Below are positions 44,694-57,881 of a stretch of DNA of 64,000 nt, in pieces; position 1 is the first letter of the stretch; every line of letters starts with the position of its first letter. The DNA is taken from positions 2,868,248 through 2,932,247 of the forward strand of contig OY811978.1 of assembly GCA_963681505.1 (NCBI GenBank), given 5' to 3'. Source of the stretch: Eunapius fragilis (taxonomy: Eukaryota > Porifera > Demospongiae > Spongillida > Spongillidae). The notes under the pieces are model-generated. The model was not told the DNA's origin, did not search any database, and saw only the letters and a list, made by a program, of their open reading frames with translations. A program made the translations under genes and the position numbers.

Positions 44694-46330
44694 ATGACCT
44701 GCGATAGTAGAGGTGACCGCGAACCACTAAAGTGGTTGGCAAACCAAAAGTTTGAGGTAATGGTGGGATGCTGGGCACTAGCTCTGCAGGAGTATAGTTT
44801 TACTGTTCTGTATCGTAGAGGCAGTCAGAACACCAATGCGGCGCATTATCCAGATGGAGAGACTCTGGCATGGTCTCACTTCCAGCAGCAGTGACCAGAG
44901 CAGACATGCAAATGCCACAGAACTGCATTCTAGCAGCTCAGGAACAGGACCAAGTCATCAAGCTGGTCGCTCAGGCATTGAAATTGTCAAGTCGCCCTGC
45001 AACCATTGATTGGGGGAAGCCCCCTTTGAGAACATACTCCCAGTTGTGGGCACAGCTTCTCCTAAAGGATGGCATCGTATGGAGGCACTATACACCTGGA
45101 CCAACTTCAGATGCAGTAACAGTGCCAGTTCTTCCAGCTGCTCTCCAGGAAGAGGCATGCCATGAATCCTCTGAAGCAGGCCATCAAGGTGCACAAAAGA
45201 CCCTCTACCAACTGAGAAGTATGGCATGCTGGGTCAATATGGCATAAGATGTGGAATGCCATTGCAGGGAATGCACTGTGTGCAGCAGACAAAGCCAAAC
45301 ATGCATATGAGGGTACAGATGGCAAATGTGCCAATTGGAAGACCATGGCAAATGATAGCAATGGATATCTTGGAGGTGTCAGTGTCATGCAATAGACATC
45401 TTCTTGTAGTCCAGGACTATTTTACCAAATGGGCTGATGCAAGACCACTACCTGACCAAACTGCCTCCGGGATAACCACAGAACTAGTGGACCTGTTCAC
45501 CACATATGGAGTACCTGAAATTGTGCACTCAGATCAAGGCCAAAATTTGGAGAGTGCTATCTTTCAGCAGGTTTTAAAGGCATTTGATGTTAAGAAGACT
45601 CGGACAACTGCCTATCACCCACAAGGTGACGGCATGGTGGAAAGGTTCAACTGCACCCTGCTCCAGTTGCTCCACACATATGTCACCAGGCAGGAGGAGT
45701 GGGAGAAGCATCTCCCTCTGGCTCTCTATGCCTTTAGAACATCAGTACACTCCTCAACTGCAGTGTCTCCTTTTGAACTGATGGTAGACAGCCTGAAAGA
45801 GACACACTAACCTTACTACCAACAGCATATGCCCCTGGGGAGTATGGTGAGACTATGTATGCCAAGTTGGCTGAATTGACTGACCTTGTGGAGGCTCACA
45901 TGGCTGAAGCAGCAGAGGGACAGAGGCAACAGTACAAAGAACACTCACATGAGCGATCCTTTAAAGTGGATGACCCAGTCTGGTTATCTATACCAACTGC
46001 TGGGAAGCTGGACCCTCGCTGGGAAGGAAACTGGGTAGTTAACAGCGTGCAAGTCACCAAAGAATGTTGCAATTTCAGATGGACCACGGAGAAGGGTAGT
46101 ACATGTTAACAGGATCAGACATCGTCACCAGCCAGCTGTGCAGCTCCATGCGGAAGATGCTCTTTCAGAAACAAGGGTGGTCATCTACAGTGGCAAGTTA
46201 ACCATGATACTCAGCACCAGCCAGAAGAACCACCTGTTCGGATCCCAGCGAAGGACCATGTTGCTGAAGATCTGGTTGAGGTGCCTTGCAGGTACCCTGA
46301 AAAGGTTAGACACAGACCTGACTATTTTTA
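44694..46330 (+). pseudogene. Ty3/gypsy retrotransposon pol relic (RNase H end, integrase, C-terminal domain)
   Basis: In order: an RNase H end (R-E-P-L-K-W-L near 44722 and Y-R-R-G-S-Q-N-T-N-A-A near 44812); a broken H2C2 zinc module (H-x7-H-Q-G-A-Q-K-T, then a TAA and C-H-C-R-E-C-T-V-C at 45160-45292); an integrase core with its acidic residues in A-M-D-I-L, H-S-D-Q-G-Q and M-V-E-R-F-N (45350-45650); and a C-terminal segment with V-W-L-S-I-P and K-L-D-P-R-W-E-G (about 45984-46030) ending near R-H-R-P-D-Y. There are several stops and frameshifts, the element is 5' truncated, and no LTRs were identified. It is dead. Confidence 0.8.
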
Positions 46331-46959
46331 GAGCTTGAGGTCAAGCTTGAAATTAATGGATAGGTGTGGTAATCAATGCTACCATCTCATCAACACTTAT
46401 TGGACGTAGCGTGCGCATGGACTAATCCAACTGGATCTTTAGTTGTGTGTGTGACCCATGTATGCACCAAATGTGTGAAACCCTTCTTTTGGTGTGTGAC
46501 ATGTAAGTATAATTATATTTTATATGCATTGCTGAAGCGATCATGATATTATCAGTTGTCATTGGTATTGCATGAGATCAGGATCTACTCTCCACTACAA
46601 ACAGAATGATTAATCGTGCCAATATTAAAAATCGGAAAAACCTCGAAAAAGCTAATCGTTGGCACATTTATAGTGCATTAATCGCCAAAATCGATTTGCA
46701 GGGTGCTATAAACCCGAATAATCGATTAGACTTTTTTTTCATAGTCGATTTTGATTTTTCAAAAAGGTTACACGCTCTTAATATAAATGAAGGAATAGGA
46801 AGCTTTAGTGCTTTATAGAACCCCTAGCTGCCACACTTTGATGTATAGGGATTAATCGTTTAGTAAAAAGTGAGAAGTTCGTTTTGGTTGATTCTACAGG
46901 TATTACTTTTTATTTTTATTTGCATATATAAAATATAGCTATAACTGTTCCTGAACACA

Positions 46960-47175
46960 TGATCAACCTAAGATAGAGTCCCATCATCAAACCCAAGTCC
47001 ATTTCTCCACTTCACCGTGAGCCCCTCAATCACAAACTGGATGCCCATATGATGGCAAAGGCTAGTCGTGCCCTAACGTAGCCACATGTTTGAGAGTAGG
47101 GCTTTTCCTCATTTGTGGGCCATGTTTGCTGCTAGTCTCATCAAAAAAATGTCCGGTATACATTGAAAGGCAATC
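46960..47175 (-). pseudogene. RLE retrotransposon 3' end relic
   Basis: The minus strand matches the last roughly 60 codons of the ORF at 20301-22607 (T-C-G-Y, A-R-L-A-F-A-I, W-R-N-G-L-G-F), with frameshifts. Its inverted counterpart is at 59280-59460. Confidence 0.6.
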
Positions 47176-47365
47176 CTTTTTGTTGCACGCGATCGATAGC
47201 TTAGGTATAGTGTTCTTCCCTCGTTTGCTGTTATTTTAAGGGAACATCATCTCGCTGGAAAATCACGGAACTTTATTTGTTATGTGCATATAAGGCTTGC
47301 GACTTACATTTTCACTACAAACGAAGCAGTACTAGTGTTAGCCTGCAGATTTGGGTTATAGCAGG

Positions 47366-47590
47366 TGTGATGATCGCACTATCTAAGTTACTGGTCACGT
47401 TCAATATAGTGAGATTAGATGCAGCAGTTACATTTTTCCCGAAAGGACTTCTTTACTCAACGTGAACGTGGGGGTGGACGCTGAAATGGAAGTCGTAGTT
47501 TTACTTCTGTAACGGACCACCTAGTTGGCTGCTGATACTGCTATCAAAGCATATCCAGTGCAGGTAATAGGACCTGGAAGTTGTTTCGGT
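47366..47590 (-). pseudogene. Degenerate V Ig exon (inverted)
   Basis: On the minus strand this matches the middle and second half of a V exon (S-V-T-E, S-T-F-x-L-S, L-T-I-L-N-V-T-S), interrupted by frameshifts. It is the mirror of 58795-59117. Confidence 0.6.
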
Positions 47591-48111
47591 TGGATCGTAA
47601 GAGAGCTGTGTGGATTGGCGTAATAATTTTGCTATGACTCAGCTATAGCTGAAATATATAGATACTGTACATACACGATAAAAAATAACAATACACCTAT
47701 TCAAATCAGAGCGGTTAAGAAGACTAATGTACAATCAGTCCCATCTTTTGTAAGTGCTTTGTAAAAACAGGAAGTCATAGCATTTCGTTCTCAAAATGGT
47801 AGCAATGCATGTAATCTATGTTAGCCGGTTCCCATGCAGCCGCCCGGAGTATTATAATAGCCACGTGATCATGAAGCCATATGAAGAAAAGGCCCATGTA
47901 TGGTCAGCATGTCAATCACTCTACAAAGTGTATACTATCAGATCAGTGTCATGACATGTACTGGCTATTGGGAGTTATCTAACTGTGAATATGTCACCTT
48001 GAAAAAAGCATACACATGTAGCTCATAGCGATAATATGAAGCAATTAAACTTATTAAAGTACACGACGATGGTTGGATCACGTGGTGCAAGCCGTTTTAT
48101 GTTTCTCTAAG

Positions 48112-51100
48112 ATGGGAGCCATTGTTGCGTTCTGGTTTGTAGCCGTTCTCATTGCAACAGGTACACTGTGTACTTAACACGTTGCATTTTACTGGCACAG
48201 GTAGTGAATGTTTCTAAAATCTCTATCAGCCGTAGCACAAAATGAACTTTTTGTCACCAATCCGTCGACTGGGTTCACGCTTTCCTACGACCTAAACGAA
48301 CCAGGCTCCACCATTACCTGTGTTGGGTACTTGAGGAGTATCTCAAGTGGTGCTTTGTTTCAGCAGCAAACTTTATGGTCCGTTACGCAAGTCGGTAAAA
48401 GCCCCACACCTATCTCTGTTTCCAACTCCACCTTCATGTTGAGTAACGACATAGCACAAGGCATCTTAATTGCAGCGACAAATCTCACCATATTGAATGT
48501 GACCAGTGACTTAGATGGTGCGACGATAACCTGCTCCAATCCAAACATACCTGCCAACACTGCTTCGTTTGTTGTGAAGATATATCGTAAGTTAAACCGA
48601 CGGATGCCATGTTATTATGTTTCAACTTCATTCTGGTGGTTCCACTCTAGTGTGCTTTGTGTGCGTGTGTGTGCGTGTTTGTGTGTGTATGTGCGTGTGT
48701 GTATGTGTGTGTGCATATAAGTGCGCGCTTTGCATTTGTGTTTTAATCTTATGCCATTCTGAATAATAGATTGTACTATATGGGCTGTATCGTTTATATA
48801 TGTATTAAGTTTATAATGCTCCGTTTGAATCACTCAGTATGATTAATCCTATCGCCTTCCTATTTTCATCATCTCTTTCTGTAGTAGTGGCCTAATCGTT
48901 TCCCATTTGGTATTACCCCCATTATACAGTTGCATAGATATTGAAAAGGGATTCTGCTTTAAAATACAATAAAATATTTGTTCGAATCTTTAAACCCAGT
49001 GCAGTAAATTGGTTATCTAATGAGGCATATCACAGGACTGCCTGGGTTGGGCTGCCATTTTATTTGTTATTTAACATGTTATAAAGATGCAGCTGTGCGA
49101 AGTAATTGCACTTTTTCAATTGTCATTTCATGCTAATGATTTCAAAAAACCGTGTACCATTCAGTGTATGGGAGGTGGGTGCCCAAAACATTGGCACAAA
49201 TCAGGCGGGAAAATGTGTACTAACTTTGTACAGCTATTTACAGGTGAAGTAAATATTCATGAACAGGACAAATCAATAACGACAGGATCCCTCTACAAAT
49301 ATAGTGATTTGCACACTTATATATATTTCCAATTCAGTGCGTATGAAGGAGTTGACCCATATAATGAAAGCATTAATAAAACATGAATCACATCCAAGGA
49401 GCATTTTCCTTTTCCCAAACCTTGTTCCCTTCCTTTTACACCACCTTTGCCTTCAATTCCTATGTCCACAAGTAAAGAAAAACATTCTCTGACGAGAAAG
49501 TTGGTGGGATATAGGAATTGGAGGCAAAGGTGGTGTAAAAAGGAGGGGAACAAGGTTTTGAGGAAAGGGAATGAGACAAAAATCCTATATTTAGCACATG
49601 TAAATGTAACAGAACCAAAAAAGTGCTAAATATAGGATTTTTGTCTCATTCCCTTTCCTCAAAACCTTGTTCCCCTCCTTTTTACACCACCTTTGCCTCC
49701 AATTCCTATATCCCACGGCACTTATACAGTTCCCCCCCCTCACTTTAACTATTCGATTTACGGTGTCATAACATTTACGATATCATGAACACATTTCAAA
49801 CAATACATACGAATAAACCTACACTGGATAAACTGCCCTAGCATGTGCTACAAAGTCATGAAAGCCATATCCAAATCTTTGTCCCAACATAAATTCTGCT
49901 AAATACGTGTGTAAAAGTTCTCTATGTGTCCTGTATCGCTGTTTATGTTTCTGCTTAGCTTTCTGTCATACGCTTTCTATGCAATTATTGCATGCTCCTG
50001 TGGTTGGAACTACAATGTTTAAACTAATTAACGGTGAGATGCTGGTATCCGAGTGTTCCTATTGTGTTGTATGCCGCCCAGAGGTCCGAGATTATAGCAG
50101 TTCTAGGTGCGATGTACTGTTATCATATGATTGGAAGAAGAGTTGTTGCATCTCTGCGATCAACTGGAACCATGAATCCTACTTTCGTTGCGACGTCGTA
50201 TCCTCCAAAACCCCATTGCTCTCTAACTAGTGAGTCGTGGAGATCCAGAGGGAGAATCACAGCACTAGCCAGAGCGAATTTTAGACGTTGGAAAACTATC
50301 TAATTTTTTTTTCAAATTTCTTGAATTCAATTACCGTATAGTCCCATATAAACGCCGCGGTGTTTATTCGGAATTTTTTCAAGTGCTCGTGGTTTAAATG
50401 TGCATGTTCAACAATGTCATATAAACGCCGCGGTGTTTAGTCGGAACAAAATTAAAAAAACGCCGCGGCGTTTATATGAAATTATACGGTAGTTGAATAA
50501 TAAACGCCGCAGCGTTTATATATATGAGACTTACGGTTATTAAAGTGGGAAGGGGGGGGGGTGGGGGGGGGGGGGGACTGCATAAGTGCCTATCCCACCA
50601 ACTTTCTCGTCAGAGAATGATTCGTCAGAGAATGATTTTCTTTACTTGTTTCCTCTTCATTTTTTAAAAACTGTGCTCAAATGAAATCCCACCTGTTTAT
50701 CACGCTGCTTAAATTATAAACGTGAATGTCGCCATGGGAATGGTTAAATGTAGCACTTCATATTACGTAATATTTACGTATATCAGTTTTATGCTTTATT
50801 CATATATCTGATACCTGAAGATGACCTTCCAGGGATTCTAAAGCGATTGGTATAACTTGCGCTCTTTAAAACAATTGCTATACCTCGGGCGAGAAGACGA
50901 CGACGATATGACGACAACGGAACAGAATTGGCCTGGGAACGAGGAAAAACACGAGGGTTTTTTTGTTCTCTTAAAAAGCAAGCACTTATAGCACTGGAAC
51001 AAAACGTTTAAATGACCGTCTTTGCCTTCTGGTTCGATAGTAACAAAGAACTACACTATCCGTTTCTTGGTACGCGAGTTATACGCGGGTAGCGGTTTTT

Positions 51101-54100
51101 TTATGATTTCACGACCCGAGTCAATATAGGAACTATTACCGTAGTTCCTGATGGGTAGTAGTTCCTGATATTCCTCTAACTTTCTTGTTAGGGAATGTTT
51201 TTATTGTATAGAGGAGCTGTCCAACAGATCATTATGATTTCTCATATACATGTATGCAACAGATTCCCACTTTTTAAAAAATCCCACCTATGATCGCGAC
51301 AACATGAATGGCACTAGCTACTGAACTAAATGCATATCTGTATCAATAGGTATAATAACTGTGTGGAAGTTGCCTACAAAATGTAGAATTGCCCTATTCA
51401 ACCAAGTACCCTATTCTTCTACCCCATGGCCATCCAGTCAGTGCTCTCATAGTGAATTATGCTTACAGATGTGTCTGTCACAATGGAGTCAAGGAGACAC
51501 ACAGAAATATGCAGAAGGTATTGGATAGTGAAGGGGAGAGAAGCTTTGCAAGGTCTATAGTACACAAGTGTACAGTCTGTAAGAGGTATGAAGGAGCACC
51601 ACTTAGAGGACCGCCACCACCACCTTTGCTGGAGTTTAGGGTTAAGGATGATCCAGCCTTCACTTACACAGGGTTAGATTTTGCAGGTCCACTATTTGTT
51701 CGGAAATCTTCTAACTCCAGCAGTAAGGTGTGGATCTGCCTGTTCACCTGGATCTTCAAGTGCAAGGTTTAACCTGAATGTGTTGTGTAGGTATTATAGA
51801 GGAGTACTTCTGATAACTAAATTACCTAATTAATCATCTTTTAGTTCCCCCAACAATCACACCAGGACCATCAATGGTGGCAGTACTTCAAGGACAGCCT
51901 GTGACCCTTGTATGTGGTACAAACCTCAGAAGTAACCCACCATCCACCATCCAGTGGAGGGACAATAATGGAACAGCATTTTCAGCTTCAGGAAGATATG
52001 TCTTTGGAAATGGACCTGATATTGTCCACCTGAATGTATCTAGTACCTCCTTGAGTGATAATGGCACCACCTGGACATGCATTCTTAACAATGGTATATT
52101 TGCATCTAACAAAGTGAACATAATTTTGCTTATCATTGGTAAGACTGATGTCTATACTCCAGTAGCTCACATTGCTTCGTGTCTCTCTAGTACTACCTTC
52201 TCAACCAACCAATGTCACGTACAACACAGTGGTGTTTAACCAAACCCAGTTGTACATCAGTTGGCAGGCCCCACTCTACCTAGGAGTCCCTCCTCTATCC
52301 ACCTACATAGCAACAGCAACTTCTTCACTTGATCCAACTAATCGAATTATCACAGTAAATACAACATTTGTTCTCTTTACTCAATTGCTGCCTGGATTGT
52401 CTTATGACATCACTGTTGTGGCTGTGAGTACCTCTGGTGGTGTTTCAGCACCTGGTCCTTCAAGTGACAAAGTTACCTTCAGTACTGTCCCTACTGGTAT
52501 GACATCACTGTTGTGGTTAATTTAGATATTATGTGATGAATGTATTATTTTTCAGTTCCAACTCTTCGGTGCAATAGTTTGATTGCTGTTGGTGGAGGTG
52601 TCAATGTATCATGGACAGTTGTGTACAATGGTGGGAGAGACATCTCAGCAGTTGAGATTGAATACACTCTGGCTGGCAGTGGTCAACAATATCGGCCTAT
52701 TGATGCATTGGTCACATCCAATGCAACATCAGTACTAGTTAGGGAACAGTTTATGGCCACCAGATCCTACTTATTCCATATATCTGCCAACAACTCCATT
52801 GGCAGTAGTGATGCTATTGTGTGTGGACCAGTCCTTATCAAAGAAGGTTTGTAGAGATTCTTTCAAATGATGCTATAACACATTCCTCTTATCTTACCTA
52901 CCTTCAGGAGTTCCTAGTCAACCTGAACAACCCATGGTTACCTCCACCCAACAGGGGATGGTTACCATGACATTGAGTACAGCTGCATCTGGTGCTGGAA
53001 CTACTGGGACATTTGTGTTCCTAGTTAACTCCACCCCTCCAGTGGACATGATGCCACCCAGCTATCCATTCCCCTCATACACTGATGGACAGAAGGTGTC
53101 TGTTGTTATCAGCAACATACAAACTGATGTCACATACACCTTCATGGTTTCTGCTAGCAACAAATATGGCACCTCTGAGTTTGTCATAACAACATGGATA
53201 GGCATTGGTGAAGGTGTGTGTGTATGTGAACATGTGCTGTGTTTACCACATAACTCTTATACACTACCAACAGCATCATTATTAGGTGATGTACCTAAGT
53301 GCGTACATGTGTGTATGTGGTGTGTTGTGCAGGTGTTGCATATGAATGCATGCCAATCATGTGTTGTACCATCCTTAGCAGTAGTAGGTTCAGTCATTGG
53401 TGGAGTGATTGGAGGAATCATTATTTTACTGCTGATATTGATTGTGGCCATTAGTGTCGTCATTGTCCTGTGGAATAGAGGTAAGGCGATTCTTGGACTT
53501 ATCAAAATCCAATAGTATTAAATGAATTATTAAAGACACCACTTGGTTGGTCGACAATGGTGTTGGCTGCCAGATTGATCAGTTTTAAGAGAAATTATTT
53601 AACTATGGGATAAAGTTGTCTATTTATGTCTTTGTATTTTATTTTCACTACGTTGTCTGAGATAACCCTGGGTGAGTTATGCTTTTAAATATATGCAATT
53701 TACAAGCATTTGCATCAAATGAAGGGTTAATTAAAAATCCAGTGCTTTACATCTCATCAATTGGCTGCCTAATTTCCGCTGCATTCACTCAGATAATGAA
53801 AATGAAGATTTTATTGACAAGTGAATATTATTACGACATGAGACTACATATGCACAATAACAATATGTATGGAAAAACACTTTTTGATTTTTGAATGTTG
53901 CATGATATCTTTATTGATGTTTAAGTACATTCATTTAGCAGCACAGATCTGACTGAGCATAATACTCGCATAACTATCAATCACAATCGGCACACCTTGA
54001 AAAAACCTGATCCAGTAGATAAATTTACATCAGTTAAGCATTACCTATTTCAAAATCTAATAGACATATAAACCATAAAATCAACTACAATGTAGTACTA

Positions 54101-57006
54101 TACATTACATGCACAGTGTGTGTTGACAATGTAGTGGTACAAATACACAGCACATGTGAAGGTAAAGATGGAAAAAGCAGTGGAGCTGGAGGAGAACACA
54201 GCCTATGGAGTGGTGCTTAGTAAAGGTACAACTAATATTGGTAATGAACAAGTTCCCTAAATTAGGGCATCACAGCTAAAGGAAGCAATGAATTACTGTG
54301 TAACAATGCAAAAAGGCTAAATGTTAAAATTGAAATTTTGAGCACATATATGAGTACACTATCAAGATGTATTATCTTTTGTGGGTCTCCTTAACAGTTG
54401 CACTATCTAGTAACTGTGTGCAGCAATAAAACCACTATTTATGTCACACTAAAGTCCCAAACACTGGTTTTCTATCAAACCAATTGAGCTCTGGATAGAC
54501 CATACAAAGCACTTACCATACATGGTAATTTTTCCGCAAGCTTGAGGTTAAGGTTGAAAATTCATGATACTGTGCATACAAAGACAGGTTACTATGGTTC
54601 ATTATGGATTTACTCGCTTGTATATAGTTATTTCATATTTTTTGATTTGCATTTTTAATAACCCAATCATTCCGTTACAGGGTTTTATATATATTGATGT
54701 GCATTTTTTTTTTATGAACAATAGCTACAGAAGTCACTGGCATGAAAGAGAATGCAGCATATGGAGTAACACAACGAGCAGATAGAGGTATATTGTCCAC
54801 ATATCATAGTAGCTCTTATTCTATTATTGTATTAGAAATACATTAATTATACTGTTTGGGGCCTATATTAAATGAAAGAAAATAGAGCAGATCTGTATGC
54901 TTAGTTAAGTGATTATGTTGCTTTGGTGTGTGTATGGCATGGTGTATGTGGCTACTAAATGTATGTAACGGACTTAGACCTCTCAAACAAAACTAAACCT
55001 TTGCTTCCATGCAGAATTATAAAATGGAATAGATACACTAATGGAAAAATGCAGATAAATTAGTGAAAAGCTGCACACAATGTATGTATCTCGCAATCGG
55101 CTCACTTTATCATTTATCACTCCACTTTAATTTCTGAGTTTTATTATTATTGAGTTCAAGATATAGGCAAAAGTAATCCATCATTTGGAGGCTGTTGGAG
55201 TGCCTACAATTCAGAGTAAGAATGCAAAAGGGACACAAAACACGATGTACAATGTGGTAAAGAAAGGAAACATCCATCACCTTGCAATTACTGATTCACA
55301 CAGTTCCCACCACCTTACATCCCCTTGTCACCCACATGTAGCAACATAAGATAGCAACATATTATTCTATTACCAATCAAATAAACATTTTTGGTGGGGT
55401 GCACGACTTAACATATCATATTGAAGTCCACATGGACCGTAAGAAGTCCAAATACTTCAATTCGATTGCAATTGAATTATTGGCACCCGCATGTCATATA
55501 CTACAAATTCCAAGTTATTGTACAAATGAAGAGAGTAGCTGGGCAGTATATTGATAGATTTAACTATTTTAATACTGGATGCCATTAGTGGCTACTGTGT
55601 ATATGCATGCTAGATGCTACCTAATACCTGAGAACACTTTACAGAGACCCACTAGTAAATTCCATGAGGGAAATAAATAAATACTACTTGATTTCTCTGC
55701 CACCGTACTGACATCAGTTCTCAAGTGAGTCAGGTTTCCTGGAGCTATGAATACACCTCGAAATGAGGCAAATTGGAGGTTTGCATTCAGAGTAAGAAAT
55801 TAAGAAAGGACATAAAACACAATGTATATCCGAGTGGTAATGAAAGGCAGAGAGAGGAAATATCCATCACCTTGCGATTACTGATTCACACAGTTCCCTC
55901 CCTTTGACACCCACATGTAGCAACACAAGGAAACCTAAAATTAGCAACTCAATATCCTATCACTAATTAGATAAACATTTCTGTGTGGTGCACAACTGAA
56001 CATATCAAATTATACTGAAGTCTCATGGACCACTTTTAACAAGCAGGCTACTGTTTATCCTAATACATGTGAGTACTTTACAGAGACCTGGAATAGTAAT
56101 TCCACAAGAAAAATAAATAAATACTTCTTGATTTCTCTGCCACTGTACTGATATCAGCTCTCATTGAGTCAAGTTCCAGCTATGAATAAATTTAGAGTGT
56201 ATGGGGTTTCCTTGTGTTGCTACATGTAGGGAAGTACTACATTTAGCATATAGATAACCATCTTAGATTTTACAACCTACTAGGAGGTATCTTACAAAAT
56301 AGGGTCAAGCCACATCTTTCATCCCTGATTTATATGGGGCTGTTCATAAATAATGTCACACTATTTTTGACCATTATGACCCCCCCCCCTCACTCATCAC
56401 ACATTATCCCATACTGATGTCTGCTTAATGTATACATCGTCACACAGGCTAATACCCCCCCCCCCCCTCCCGTCAGCATGACGTAATTTATGAATGGCCC
56501 CTATTCCACCTCTATGTTCAGTTTGTCATGCTATCCATTTGGTCACGTTAAGGGTGGAAGTCCCATAAATTTTTGTCAGATTGCAATTTTACGTGTAATC
56601 TATGGTCATATATATGTTGCATGCGCACAGCCTGTGTTGATAATGTAACTCACAGCACATGTAAAGTTAACGATGGACAAAGGAATGGAGCTTGAGGAGA
56701 ACACAGCCTATGGAGTGGTGCTTAACAAAGGTATGTATGTGCAGTATAATGAACAAAATTTTACTAATCAGTTTTTGAAATATCGCAACTAATGCAAGAC
56801 AGAATTATTGATGCTGCGTAATGAAATATGTTATGATATTCTTATATAATTCATTATGACTGTTTATTTATTACCCAAATTACCAAAAATGTCATGTGAC
56901 ACATATTTAGGTTGGCGAATGATTGAGCAGTATGATATAATATGACCCATATTTAATTGTCGAAATACCTGCAGATGTTGCTGACATGAAAGAGAACACA
57001 GCATAA
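48112..57006 (+). CDS. Receptor locus IV: V cassette 6 plus constant block lacking the Ig2 exon
   Basis: Exons: 48112-48160 (leader, M-G-A-I-V-A-F-W-F), 48230-48586 (V Ig, 357 nt), 51845-52138 (Ig3), 52191-52496, 52556-52846 and 52908-53213 (FN3-like), 53274-53480 (stalk and TM; short form from 53385), then tails 54151-54225, 54725-54787, 56656-56730 and 56975-57006. Phase 1 throughout; joined without Ig2 this gives 2055 nt (684 aa). Only the last 36 bases of the Ig2 exon remain (51751-51786), fused to a BEL/Pao integrase fragment. The tails carry T-A-Y-G-V-V, A-A-Y-G-V-T and T-A-Y-G-V-V. The last exon ends N-T-A-stop, as in locus I. From 51751 on, exons and introns closely parallel locus I. 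It is a plausible Ig2-less receptor, or a recently damaged copy. Confidence 0.72.
48656..48717. repeat. GT-rich microsatellite in intron 2 of locus IV
   Basis: Interrupted GT tract about 70 bases after the V exon donor, matching the position of the tracts in locus I and after V cassette 2. Confidence 0.85.
49717..50590. mobile_element. 874-bp TIR transposon nested in the MITE, 8-bp target duplication
   Basis: The ends are GGCACTTATACAGTTCCCCC on the left and the complement of GGCACTTATGCAGTCCCCC on the right. TATCCCAC is present at 49709-49716 and 50591-50598, and only once in intact MITE copies. No transposase is recognised inside; the open frames at 49907-50303 match nothing I know. The 8-bp duplication fits hAT-like or similar superfamilies. 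Confidence 0.8.
50332..50540. repeat. Cluster of AAACGCCGCGG palindromic repeats
   Basis: The word ataaacgccgcggtgttta or its complement occurs four times (about 50348, 50421, 50456 and 50500) inside the nested transposon, between taccgtata at 50332 and a related end near 50490. It may be a small element of its own. Confidence 0.6.
51030..51150 (+). promoter_or_regulatory. Promoter-like duplicate without a V exon
   Basis: cgatagtaacaaag, tttttttatgattt and gtcaatatagg appear in the same order as upstream of the locus I start codon (8330-8425). No leader exon follows. Function is inferred only from recurrence. Confidence 0.3.
51358..51750 (+). pseudogene. BEL/Pao integrase fragment fused to Ig2 exon remnant
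   Basis: Collinear with about 6010-6395 (L-P-Y-S-T-K-Y-P-I-L-L-P-H-G-H-P, zinc module H-K-C-T-V-C-K-R, then Y-T-G-L-D-F-A-G-P), with two small indels in the zinc module. It ends at 51750, where the sequence switches without a gap to the last 36 bases of a receptor Ig2 exon. Confidence 0.8.
56336..56501. mobile_element. 166-bp MITE, TAT target duplication
   Basis: The left end is GGGGCTGTTCATAAAT; the right end is complementary (ATTTATGAATGGCCCC). TAT lies on both sides (56333-56335 and 56502-56504). Two poly-C runs lie inside. The element is absent from the duplicate at about 14145-14160. A 3-bp duplication suggests a PIF/Harbinger-type MITE. Confidence 0.7.
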
Positions 57007-57881
57007 GAAATGATACAAAAGGGCAGAAAGGTATTTTTCAGTGTATGTTGTATTTTTGATTTCCTGTATTTTAGCAAAAGTTGTTCCAGCTAGAGGTCTA
57101 CATACAGGAAAATGAAAAAGGACGGAGTACAGAACACATGCACAATTGTTGTTAACTGATATTTTTACAAATAGCTAAACTCACAAATTGTGCTGTTTTA
57201 GTATGTGCTCTTGATGTGCTGTATGTTTTTACTGTGCTTGTGTATGCCATGTGTGCTTTTCAATATTACTTTTTGCCATTTGTGCTTGAGCTGCAAGATG
57301 TAATTGAAAGTTGACATCGATCAAATGGTACAGATTGCAGTGATCAAAGCCTCAGAACATGCATGTATAGATAGTGCAGCAGCTCATGGCACATCTTCTA
57401 GTGATTGCACCACCATCAATATTGTGATTTTATTGTTTTGTTTTTTCTAAGTTTCTAAACATTTACTGTAGTGATGATAGCCTTTTATTCAGTGTTCTGA
57501 ATATGATGCACAGGTCTTTTGTAGCTTATGCCCAACATACAATTGTGTATGAAAATGTCAGGTTAAAAAGAATAAATTTAGTATATGACTGAAAAATGTT
57601 AGCATCCTATAATATACACTGATCAGTTCATGCCTTAGACAGTTAGAGTGCAGGCCTGTAGGTTAATTTGTTTTTATGATGGAACCCCTGGGAGAGGAAA
57701 GGTTTAAGTGAACCAAAACAAAGCGAAAAAAATAAGTCCACACATTTAGTGAGCAGACATGTATAGGCGCCTCTTAGGCCCTGATTTTTTTAATGCACTA
57801 CTATTGCCTTCCCACCCTACATCACTATCAGCTTACATTACGCTAGTTGACAGTGCCTCAAATTTTTATTTAAATACATGT

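Larger units (their letters stand above)
46605..47874. repeat. Inverted duplication, left arm (pairs with 58597-59840)
   Basis: Read in reverse complement, this segment is collinear with 58597-59840. It contains a hAT TIR end, the 3' end of an RLE retrotransposon, a degenerate V Ig exon and unique sequence such as gtagcaatgcatgtaatc. Together the arms flank locus IV and V cassette 7. Confidence 0.75.
49405..50651. mobile_element. Fold-back MITE, copy 7, with adjoining arm fragment and nested insertion
   Basis: A partial arm at 49405-49467 abuts a full element starting acaagtaaagaaaaacattc at about 49466. Its right arm is cut at 49716 by the transposon at 49717-50590 and resumes at 50591, ending near 50651 with ttctttacttgtt. 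The end carries a small local duplication of cgtcagagaatga. Confidence 0.8.
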
